Assembly: GCA_944376905.1 (NCBI GenBank)
Contig: CALWEA010000008.1
Location: 1-57,469 of the forward strand
Direction of reading: 5' to 3'
DNA length: 57,469 nucleotides
DNA from: an uncultured Clostridia bacterium
GTDB taxonomy: Bacteria; Bacillota; Clostridia; Christensenellales; UBA1242
A model generated the notes under the pieces. That model ran no database searches, was not told the origin of the DNA, and was given only the letters and a program-made list of their open reading frames with translations. Shown here one piece after another: positions 9,098 through 16,065 of the stretch; position 1 is the first letter of the stretch, and every line of letters begins with the position of its first letter. The position numbers and the translations under genes are program-made.

Positions 9098-9138
9098 AAC
9101 TGAGGTGTAAACTTTTCGCTTACACCTCAGTTTTTATT
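9097..9138 (+). terminator. Strong rho-independent terminator
   Basis: A perfect 14-bp stem, AAACTGAGGTGTAA / TTACACCTCAGTTT, with a 9-nt loop is followed by T-rich sequence, directly after the XRE stop codon. Confidence 0.93.
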
Positions 9139-9270
9139 TATTATTAAGTATAAATAAATATACTACTATAATTAATTATACTTATTTTTTAAATACATAT
9201 ATATAAAATATTCACATATATGTAGTAGGAATAAATATATGTCATAGAGTTTTTGTTTTTTAAATTATTT

Positions 9271-9774
9271 CTAGTCTCCGTCATAGACTTTTGGGGGCTT
9301 AACATAGTCTGCAATGTTTGGCTTTTCCCATTCAAGTTTACATAGAAATAAATCTTTTTCTTCTTCAGTTAGAGTCATTCTAAGATATTTATCAGGAAAG
9401 AATATTCCTTTTAGTTCTCGTGGAAAAGGTAATCTTATTTGACAAGCATTTTTACCGGCTTTTTGCAATGTCCTACAGAAAGCAGGCACTTCAGGTCTTG
9501 GTTCAATAAATGATAAATAGAGCTTATGTTTCTTTTCGTCAATGCAGAAGTAAATATTATCTGGTGGATTTTGATTTAAAAAATGTCTTGGGATATTGAT
9601 AAAAGTTGTTCCATTTGCAACTTTAAATAAAGAACAAACATAATAAGCAGGTTCATAAAAAACAGGATTTCCATTTTCATCATCATAACCACTTTTGCCA
9701 TTATATTCGCATTCTTCATCTTCGACTCGCCAAAAATCCCTTGTTATTCCTAACAGTCTTTGTCCTACAAACAT
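9271..9774 (-). CDS. Paralogous small protein A of the element, 167 aa
   Basis: Residues 50-130 align with the upstream neighbour: both have a G-x-T-x-INxP core, IYF, then a K-x-YLS-(F/L)-(I/V)-EP motif, a break, and R-x-x-Q followed by LPFP or VPLP and L. The alternating strand pattern with an I-N-(I/L)-P core suggests a swapped-hairpin (AbrB/MraZ-like) DNA-binding fold; this is an inference. It starts 1 nt after the stop of the upstream gene, so translation is probably coupled. It carries an extra acidic N-terminal region (EDEECEYNGKSGYDDENG). Confidence 0.75.
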   Translation of the reverse strand: MFVGQRLLGITRDFWRVEDEECEYNGKSGYDDENGNPVFYEPAYYVCSLFKVANGTTFINIPRHFLNQNPPDNIYFCIDEKKHKLYLSFIEPRPEVPAFCRTLQKAGKNACQIRLPFPRELKGIFFPDKYLRMTLTEEEKDLFLCKLEWEKPNIADYVKPPKVYDGD

Positions 9775-9775
9775 A

Positions 9776-10228
9776 TCAATTTTCTCCTTTGTAATTATAT
9801 TCCTTTTTTAGCTCAGTTAAATAAGCTTCAACTTTTGCTATTTCTTCGACAACAGACTCTGTGCGTTCTTTTAAATATTTGTCCCTTAAAATTAAAGGAT
9901 ACTCAAATTCAATCAAATAGTTTATTTTGTCTTTTTGGGTCATAGTAATTTTTTGATTATTTTTAATAATATATTTGTTTCGTAATTGAATAGGTAAAGG
10001 GACTTTTTTATAGAAGCCAGCTCTAAAAGTTTGAACATTCCTTTTGTAGCAATCTTTAAAAATTGGTTCAACGAGAGATAAATAAATTTTATTATCTCTC
10101 TCATAAAAATATATTGTCTGAGAGGCTTTAAATTCTGTATCTTTAATAAATTTTGCAGGCAGATTTATAAGTATTGTATTTCTACCTGCTTGATAGTGCA
10201 TTGAAGCACTATATTTAATTTCTACCAT
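9776..10228 (-). CDS. Paralogous small protein B of the element, 150 aa
   Basis: Paralogue of the next gene, sharing NTILINLPAKF, IYF, KIYLSLVEP and VPLPIQLR. The N-terminal half could form an AbrB-like barrel, and the last 40 residues are a charged helix (VVEEIAKVEAYLTELKKEY). It starts at ATG 10226-10228 behind AGGAG. It is second or third in a minus-strand operon with the 61-aa and 59-aa genes, reading away from the recombinase operon. The role is unknown; control of copy or excision is a guess. Confidence 0.75.
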   Translation of the reverse strand: MVEIKYSASMHYQAGRNTILINLPAKFIKDTEFKASQTIYFYERDNKIYLSLVEPIFKDCYKRNVQTFRAGFYKKVPLPIQLRNKYIIKNNQKITMTQKDKINYLIEFEYPLILRDKYLKERTESVVEEIAKVEAYLTELKKEYNYKGEN

Positions 10229-10232
10229 TTTT

Positions 10233-10412
10233 TTATCTCCTTTTTTTTAAATTTAGTTTATTTAATTCTTTTTTTGCATTCTCGCTTTTATCAGCTCTTC
10301 CTTGCAAAAATAACATATACTCTTGCAAATTATCTTGGCAAAATTGTGGAACGAGCTCATAAATTTGTAATGCAAACTCTTTTGATTTATCCTTGCTTAT
10401 TTTCTGTGTCAT
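10233..10412 (-). CDS. Small hypothetical protein, 59 aa
   Basis: An ATG at 10410-10412 opens 59 codons ending at a TAA at 10233-10235, just before the ribosome binding site of the next gene. The predicted peptide is helical and charged (KEFALQIYELVPQF, then KKELNKLNLKKRR). It overlaps the end of the upstream 61-aa gene by 26 nt in another frame, so it would depend on translational coupling. Its tight fit between two genes supports it; no family is recognised. Confidence 0.6.
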   Translation of the reverse strand: MTQKISKDKSKEFALQIYELVPQFCQDNLQEYMLFLQGRADKSENAKKELNKLNLKKRR

Positions 10413-10572
10413 CTACTGACTTTTTAAACAGAGCCCTTTTCTTCCAAAAGTTAAGGTTATGTTGTTTAACCTTATCTTTATTTTTAGCTCTCCAATCTTT
10501 ATAGTAAGCTTTGCGAACTTCACTAATAAGATTGTCATCAGAGATGATTGTCTGATTTCTATTATTATTCAT
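10387..10572 (-). CDS. Small basic protein, 61 aa
   Basis: A strong AAGGAGG precedes the ATG. The peptide is very basic with a helix VRKAYYKDWRAKNKDKVKQ followed by FWKKRA. Similar AYYKDW...NKDKVK...YWKKRA peptides are common in Clostridia mobile elements; their function is unknown and nucleic-acid binding is plausible. It is the first gene of the minus-strand operon facing the divergent promoter region 10573-10737. Confidence 0.72.
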   Translation of the reverse strand: MNNNRNQTIISDDNLISEVRKAYYKDWRAKNKDKVKQHNLNFWKKRALFKKSVDDTENKQG

Positions 10573-10611
10573 TGCTGTAAACCTCCTTTATAAAAAAATT
10601 CACAAGCGCGA

Positions 10612-10678
10612 AACCATTTCTTTATTTTCGCTTGACAATCTCCCGATTGCTTGCTATTATTATAATAGAGCAAGCGAA
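10612..10678 (+). promoter_or_regulatory. Divergent promoter/operator region of the element
   Basis: On the plus strand TTGACA (10632-10637), a 17-bp spacer and TATTAT (10655-10660) form a near-consensus promoter for the repressor-recombinase operon. TTCGCTTG (10627-10634) overlaps the -35, CAAGCGAA (10671-10678) lies just past the -10, and a further CAAGCGCGAA starts near 10612. These inverted half-sites look like operators for the adjacent XRE repressor. Confidence 0.75.
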
Positions 10679-10737
10679 TGGAAAAGTCAATATAAAATAA
10701 AAATTTTTTTAAAATGCAAGTTAGGAGGAAAATATTT

Positions 10738-11331
10738 ATGATTAAGACAAAAGAAGCAAGTCAAGAGATTAAGGGCTGGAATGGAGTTTTTGCAACAAGA
10801 TTTAGAGCTTTGTTAGGACAAAAGCAAATGAATGGCAAAAGTTTAACCCAACAAAATCTAGCTGACTATTTACACGCAAAAAGACAAACTATTTCACAGT
10901 ATGCAGATGGTTCAATTTTGCCAAATGCAGAAAAAATATGTTTGATTGCAAAGTTTTTCAATGTTAGTATTGACTATTTAATGGGACTAGTTGATATTGA
11001 AAATATTGATGTTTACAACAAGAAAATAAGCCAACTTATAGGTTTAAACGATGAGTCAATTAAAAATCTAAGTGTTGATAATGTAAATAATGAAAGTAAT
11101 ATAAAAGCAATCAACATTTTACTTAATTCAAACATTGGTGGTTTAAAAGTTTTAGACTCAATTCTCTCATATCTAGAATTCAATAAAACAACCTACTCTG
11201 CAATACCAAATGATTTAATAGAAGCTTATAACGGCAAGACCTATTTAATAGATGGAGATAAAATGGAAAATATTATACTTATGCAGATTGAAGATGGTTT
11301 AAGACAATTAAAAAGGAATAAAGAGGTGTAG
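10738..11331 (+). CDS. XRE-family repressor of the integrative element
   Basis: The start is placed at ATG 10738-10740, 8 nt after AGGAGG; an upstream ATG at 10714 has no ribosome site. The 197-residue product has a cro/cI-type HTH in its first 75 residues (LTQQNLADYLHAKRQTISQYADG), followed by the usual FNVSIDYLMG. The C-terminal 110 residues are helical and lack the Ser-Lys protease motif of LexA/CI, so RecA-type self-cleavage is not expected. The gene ends 2 nt before the recombinase gene. It most likely represses both its own operon and the divergent one. Confidence 0.85.
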   Translation: MIKTKEASQEIKGWNGVFATRFRALLGQKQMNGKSLTQQNLADYLHAKRQTISQYADGSILPNAEKICLIAKFFNVSIDYLMGLVDIENIDVYNKKISQLIGLNDESIKNLSVDNVNNESNIKAINILLNSNIGGLKVLDSILSYLEFNKTTYSAIPNDLIEAYNGKTYLIDGDKMENIILMQIEDGLRQLKRNKEV

Positions 11332-11333
11332 TA

Positions 11334-12878
11334 ATGAATGTTGTTATATACGCAAGGTATTCGAGCGACAAACAGACAGAACAAAGTATTGAGGGACAAT
11401 TAAGAGTTTGCCACGAATATGCTCAAAAAAATGGCTATACTGTTATCAATGAATATATAGACAGAGCTATGACAGGAAGAAATGATGACCGTCCAGACTT
11501 TCAAAGAATGATTGAAGATAGCAAGAAAAAGAACTTTGAAGCAGTATTGGTTTATCAGCTTGATAGATTTGCTCGTAATCGTAAAGATAGTGCTATGAAC
11601 AAACACAAGCTTAAAAAGAATGGTGTTAGGGTTATATCAGCTCGTGAGAATGTTAATAGTGGTGATGCAAGCGACATAATTTTAGAGTCCGTTTTAGAGG
11701 GTATGGCTGAATATTTTAGTAAAGAGCTATCCCAGAAAGTAAAACGAGGAATGCGACTTATGGCTGAAAAATGTCAATATACAGGCAGTCAAATAACCTA
11801 TGGATATAAAGTTATTGATAAAAACTATGTTGTAGATGAAGAAAAAGCAAATGTTGTTAAACAAATATTCTTAATGTATGCCAAAGGAAGCACCATTGTT
11901 GAAATTGTAAAATATTTAAATGATAGACATATTAAAACTGGTTATAATAAACCATTTGGCAAAAACTCAATAAATCATATTTTGGCAAATAAAAAGTATA
12001 TCGGCACTTATCATTATGGAGATATTGAAATAAAAGACGGAATACCAAGAATTATTGATGATGAACTATTTAATAAGGTGCAAGATATTTTAGAGAAAAA
12101 TAAAAAGCTCAGAGCAAGAACAAAAGCACACGAAGAATATTTATTAACCTCAAAACTATTTTGTGGTCATTGTAAAGCTATGATGACTGGATATTGTGGA
12201 AGCTCTGCAAGTGGTAAAAAACATTATTATTATGCTTGCAAGAATAATGTTAAAAAACTATGTAAAAAGAAATATGCACATAAACTTTGGATAGAAGATT
12301 TGGTTGTTAAAAAGTGTTATGAAATATTAACAGATGAAAATATCGAGATTATTGCAAAAGAATGCGTAAAAGCTTCAATGATGAATAAAGATACCTCAAT
12401 AATTAATTTGCTTAGAAAACAACTAAAAGACTATGAAAAAGAAATAAATAACCTTATGCAAGCTGTAGCTGAATGTCCTATTGAACAAGTCAGACAAGGT
12501 TTATATAGCAAGTTAAGTGAAACAATAGAAAATAAAAAAGAGCTTGAAGCTCAACTGGCAATAGAAAGCAACAAAGTAGGCATAATGTTAAACGAAGAAC
12601 AAGTGATTTTCTTCTTAAACAAATTAAGAAAAGGCAACCCAAACGATTTACATATTCGTAGGTCATTGATTTCAACTTTTGTTGTCGCAGTATATCTTTA
12701 TGATTTACCTGACGGAAACAAAAGAATAACTTACATTTTATCGGTAAATGGCACTCCAACAGAGTTGACAGAAGATATTTTAAACTCTGTTGAAAATAAT
12801 TCTGTTCTTATTCTAAAAGAATTGGGGAGCCATTTTCAAGTCTTCTACTTTTTTAGTGGAAGATTTTTTTTTGTTTAA
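11334..12878 (+). CDS. Large serine recombinase (integrase of the element)
   Basis: A 514-residue resolvase/invertase-type integrase. Residues 1-150 are the catalytic domain, with the nucleophile in YARYSSDKQ and the IEGQ, YQLDRFARNR and E-F-SKELS motifs in place. Residues 160-260 are the Recombinase domain, a zinc ribbon follows (FCGHCK ... YYACKN ... CKKKYAH, about 277-325), then a coiled coil (about 350-405). It forms the operon end after the XRE repressor. The last 16 codons pass through the attR core and a terminator hairpin, so the C-terminal tail is probably host sequence acquired on integration and not part of the native protein. Confidence 0.95.
   Translation: MNVVIYARYSSDKQTEQSIEGQLRVCHEYAQKNGYTVINEYIDRAMTGRNDDRPDFQRMIEDSKKKNFEAVLVYQLDRFARNRKDSAMNKHKLKKNGVRVISARENVNSGDASDIILESVLEGMAEYFSKELSQKVKRGMRLMAEKCQYTGSQITYGYKVIDKNYVVDEEKANVVKQIFLMYAKGSTIVEIVKYLNDRHIKTGYNKPFGKNSINHILANKKYIGTYHYGDIEIKDGIPRIIDDELFNKVQDILEKNKKLRARTKAHEEYLLTSKLFCGHCKAMMTGYCGSSASGKKHYYYACKNNVKKLCKKKYAHKLWIEDLVVKKCYEILTDENIEIIAKECVKASMMNKDTSIINLLRKQLKDYEKEINNLMQAVAECPIEQVRQGLYSKLSETIENKKELEAQLAIESNKVGIMLNEEQVIFFLNKLRKGNPNDLHIRRSLISTFVVAVYLYDLPDGNKRITYILSVNGTPTELTEDILNSVENNSVLILKELGSHFQVFYFFSGRFFFV
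12824..12832 (+). repeat. Right attachment core (attR candidate)
   Basis: GGGGAGCCA is identical to the 3' end of tRNA-Asn. It is followed within 8 bp by a T-tailed hairpin, as expected for a tRNA 3' end displaced by integration. Confidence 0.65.
12841..12873 (+). terminator. Terminator hairpin, probably the displaced tRNA-Asn terminator
   Basis: Stem TCTTCTAC/GTGGAAGA (one G-T pair), loop TTTTTTA, then eight Ts. It overlaps the last codons of the recombinase. Confidence 0.8.
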
Positions 12879-12882
12879 TTTA

Positions 12883-12896
12883 AGAACGTATGTTCG
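12883..12896. promoter_or_regulatory. LexA/DinR-box-like palindrome
   Basis: AGAACGTATGTTCG contains GAAC-GTAT-GTTC, a full match to the Gram-positive SOS box core GAACRNRYGTTC. It lies 150 bp before the secreted-protein gene at 13047 and just outside the element. Confidence 0.5.
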
Positions 12897-13046
12897 CATA
12901 AATGGTGTTTTATTATTCATAATTTTATAAAAATACATTAAAAAAACAAATTTCGACACAATTTGTCAAAAAACAATATATCGTTTGTTTTAGTTAATTT
13001 TTTTTGATAAAATTTCGTAGTTTAATTTTTTGTATAGGATTTTATT

Positions 13047-14390
13047 ATGAAAAAAATAATTGCGTCGGGAATTTTTATGTTAGCAATAGTTGCAACTATT
13101 TGTTTTTTCGTTTTTAATAACAACTCTAAACAATTAAATTCGTCGTTTGCTGAAAATGTTAGTTTTAATATTTCTAATGAGAAATTGTTTTCTGGCAAAA
13201 ACTACAATAATGAATTTGAAAAGTATAATTTGAAAATATTAACAGTTGGTGAGAATTTTGTAAATCCTCAAGTTGTAGTTTCTTCAAATGTTATAATATT
13301 AAACATAGATTATGGAGAAAAGGAAATTGATGTAAGTTTTTATATTAACAGTGGAACTCAAATTGTTTTTTCTTTAACAAGTCAAAATGGTTATGATGTT
13401 AGCAAGGTTTATCAGGTCCAAGAAAATCAAAAAGATATTACTTATAAATTCTATAATGTTTACACTAATGAAGAAGTTATTTTAAAAGAAGATAATGAAA
13501 AATATGTATTATATTTTGTTGACGATTTAACAAAGCGTGAAGATGCTTTCAATAATGGGTATGTTTCACAATTTTATATCAAATTTTATTATAATAATAA
13601 AGAAATATACTTAGACAATTTAACATATCAAAAAGATGAAAATTTAAATATTGAAAAGAACTTAATAACGGCATGTGGAATAGGCAACGCTAATTTAAAT
13701 ATTTTGCTTAACAATTTAAATGATGATATTGTTAATCTAGAATTTAAAATTAAAGGTATTGAAGCAGAAACAGTTGAAGTTTTAAATAGTAATGTGGTTT
13801 TAGATTTAGTTGATAAAAATGGAATAAATTTAGATTATAAAATTTATCCTAAATATGCTAATAATCCAGTATTTGAATATGCTGAATTTATAAAAATAGA
13901 AAATATGAAAATACTGCCCTTAAAAGTTGGTAGTGGTGAAATTAAATGGAATGACGAAATATTGATTAGATATGTTGTTCTTGATTCGATTTTATTTGAA
14001 GAAGAAATAAATAATAATTCAGTTTATAAATTTAAAGTAGATACATCTTTAACAAAAGATATTTGTGAAATAACAACCGTTGATTATGTTAGTTTTGTTA
14101 ATTTAAATAAAAATATTAACGATATAACGTTTAATGTTTTTCTTTATGAGAATAATGAAATTGCTAGATTAAAAATTAAGGCGTTTGTTATTAGCGATAC
14201 AAATCAAATGGTTATTGGAGAACCAACATTTTTAACTTTTAATAAATTAAATTTAACATTAAAAAATTTAAATAATTTGACAAACAAGAACGATGAAACA
14301 TTATCTAAAATAATTATAGGTTTGTCATTTGATAATGGTCAAATAGATAATGAAATCCAACATATTATAATTATCAATAATAATATTTAA
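13047..14390 (+). CDS. Secreted protein of unknown function, 447 aa
   Basis: Residues 1-25 form a signal peptide (MKKIIASGIFMLAIVATICFF), and the sequence after SSFAENVS is exported. The mature part is Asn/Ile/Glu-rich and predicted to be mainly beta strand, possibly several Ig-like modules; there are no cysteines clustered for disulfides and no sortase motif or lipobox. I do not recognise a family. It is monocistronic and followed by a terminator. The only promoter-proximal oddity is the LexA-box-like palindrome at 12883-12896. Confidence 0.78.
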   Translation: MKKIIASGIFMLAIVATICFFVFNNNSKQLNSSFAENVSFNISNEKLFSGKNYNNEFEKYNLKILTVGENFVNPQVVVSSNVIILNIDYGEKEIDVSFYINSGTQIVFSLTSQNGYDVSKVYQVQENQKDITYKFYNVYTNEEVILKEDNEKYVLYFVDDLTKREDAFNNGYVSQFYIKFYYNNKEIYLDNLTYQKDENLNIEKNLITACGIGNANLNILLNNLNDDIVNLEFKIKGIEAETVEVLNSNVVLDLVDKNGINLDYKIYPKYANNPVFEYAEFIKIENMKILPLKVGSGEIKWNDEILIRYVVLDSILFEEEINNNSVYKFKVDTSLTKDICEITTVDYVSFVNLNKNINDITFNVFLYENNEIARLKIKAFVISDTNQMVIGEPTFLTFNKLNLTLKNLNNLTNKNDETLSKIIIGLSFDNGQIDNEIQHIIIINNNI

Positions 14391-14444
14391 AGGTAATAAA
14401 AAAATTTGTTAAATTTATAAAATGCATGAAATTAGTTTAAATAA

Positions 14445-14477
14445 AAATATTTCAATAATTAATTGAAATATTTTTTT
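14445..14477 (+). terminator. Terminator after the secreted-protein gene
   Basis: AAATATTTCAA / TTGAAATATTT with a short AT loop is followed by a T run. The rest of 14391-14761 is AT-rich without other visible signals. Confidence 0.7.
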
Positions 14478-14761
14478 AAAGTATAATAGTTAAATTCTAT
14501 CATTATGTATTAAGGAAAATCACAAAAAATAAAAGTCTAAAATTAATTGTTAAAAGTCAAATAATTATATAACAAGAAATAGCCCAATAAAAAATAAATA
14601 AAAATATAATAAAAATTAAATTTAATAAATATAATTTTTTTTAATAATAAAAAATAATTAATTAATTAATATAAATTTAATTTTTTTAAATACTTGAATT
14701 AAATATTTTTAAACTTAATGTTTAAGAACAATTTATTAAAGTTTTATAACATCTTAAAATT

Positions 14762-15703
14762 TTATAGTTTTTCAATAATTCTTAATTTTGCACTTGTAGA
14801 CCTAGGGTTGTTTGTTTGTTCTAAATTTGATGCTGTTAAAGGTTTTTTAGTTATAATTTTAACAGACGCTTTGTGGTTGCAAACACACAATGGGATATTG
14901 GGTGGGCATATGCAACCGGTTGCATTATATTTAAAAATATTTTTTACAATACGATCTTCTAATGAATGAAAACTTAAAACAGCAAGTCTACCTTTTGGAT
15001 TTAAACTATCAATCATATCTTGAATAGCAGATTCTAGGCCGAACAATTCACTATTAACTTCAATTCGCAATGCTTGAAAAGTTTTTTTTGAAGCACCATT
15101 ACTTTTGTAAATTATCTTTTTAGGTAAACACTCTTCTATAATATTTTTAAGTTCAAAAGTTGTTTCTATTGGCTTAATTAAGCGATGTTTTATTATGTTT
15201 GAAACTATAAGACTGGCAAATTTTTCTTCACCATAAATTTTTAATATTTTAATTAATTCAGATTTTGAATAATTATTAACAACAAATTTAGCGGTTAATT
15301 TTTGAGATGTATCCATACGCATGTCTAAGGGAGCGTCAAATCTAAAACTAAATCCTCGTGAGGGGGTGTCAATTTGATGGGAACTAACACCAAGGTCGAT
15401 TAATATGGCGTCGACTTTTTTTATTTCAAGTTTAGACAAAATGGATTTATAATTTTTAAAATCGTTTCTTACGAAAACAACATTTGAATATTTTGATAAT
15501 CTGTTTTGACTATAATTTATTGCTTCAACATCTTTATCAATTCCAATTAATTTTCCGTTAGGAATAAATTTTAAAATTTCAAAGGAGTGTCCAGCACCTC
15601 CCAATGTACAATCGACAACAATAGAAAAGGGTTTTAAATTTAAACCCTTAACAATTTCATTTAGCATTATTGGTTCGTGATAAAATTCAAGGTTTTCACT
15701 CAT
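14762..15703 (-). CDS. rsmH: 16S rRNA (cytosine1402-N4)-methyltransferase RsmH
   Basis: RsmH (MraW) methylates N4 of C1402 in the 30S P site using S-adenosylmethionine. The 313-residue length is typical. Visible motifs: HEPIMLNEIV near the N-terminus, SAM motif I VVDCTLGGAGHS, the aspartate of GIDKD, IDLGVSSHQID, the Gly/Phe-rich SRGFSFR with PLDMRMD, and the C-terminal VLSFHSLEDRIVK. RsmH usually sits in the dcw cluster after mraZ; here it stands alone, with no mraZ, ftsL or pbp next to it, so the cluster has been broken up in this lineage. Confidence 0.97.
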   Translation of the reverse strand: MSENLEFYHEPIMLNEIVKGLNLKPFSIVVDCTLGGAGHSFEILKFIPNGKLIGIDKDVEAINYSQNRLSKYSNVVFVRNDFKNYKSILSKLEIKKVDAILIDLGVSSHQIDTPSRGFSFRFDAPLDMRMDTSQKLTAKFVVNNYSKSELIKILKIYGEEKFASLIVSNIIKHRLIKPIETTFELKNIIEECLPKKIIYKSNGASKKTFQALRIEVNSELFGLESAIQDMIDSLNPKGRLAVLSFHSLEDRIVKNIFKYNATGCICPPNIPLCVCNHKASVKIITKKPLTASNLEQTNNPRSTSAKLRIIEKL

Positions 15704-15746
15704 TTTGTTTTTTCCATAAATTTTTCAGTTGTTTTTATGTTTTTAA

Positions 15747-15880
15747 TATTTTTATTATTTTATTATTTTTTTAATATTTTATTATTTTATTATTTTTTAT
15801 TATTTTTTTTATTATTTTTTATTATTTTTTTTATTATTTTATTATTATTTTATTATTATTTTATTATTATTTTATTTTAA
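15747..15880. repeat. Low-complexity (TTATTATTTT)n tract
   Basis: About 130 bp of variations on TTATTATTTT lie upstream of rsmH. The gap 15704-16065 contains no gene; this simple-sequence tract is probably slippage-prone. Confidence 0.85.
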
Positions 15881-16065
15881 TATTTTAATTAAAAATTTAA
15901 ACTATAATTTTAATGATAATATTAATGCTTATATTAAATTTATTAAATTTTTTATTTTTTTTAAATAGTCTAAATAATTTTTTATTATAAAAGACAAATT
16001 GAAAATAAATATAGGATATTATAATAATAGTTTGAACATTCAAGTAAATAATATATTTTGTTTAA

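Larger units (their letters stand above)
4834..12832 (+). mobile_element. Integrative element in tRNA-Asn with a large serine recombinase
   Basis: The segment is bounded by direct repeats of GGGGAGCCA, one being the 3' end of tRNA-Asn. It encodes a large serine recombinase at its right end, two XRE repressors, a divergent operator region, an ATPase-TOPRIM gene, a lipoprotein and small unknown genes. The last 16 codons of the recombinase run through a hairpin terminator (12841-12866) that fits as the displaced terminator of tRNA-Asn. No relaxase or structural phage gene is present, so it is either a small integrative island or is mobilised by a helper. The boundaries are inferred from the repeat. 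Confidence 0.65.

Noticed and set aside
9760..9945. 61-codon plus-strand frame over the paralogue genes
   Set aside because: Lies antisense within two supported genes and has no RBS.
10573..10737. ATG at 10714 as the start of the repressor
   Set aside because: The AGGAGG lies downstream of it, 8 nt before the ATG at 10738.
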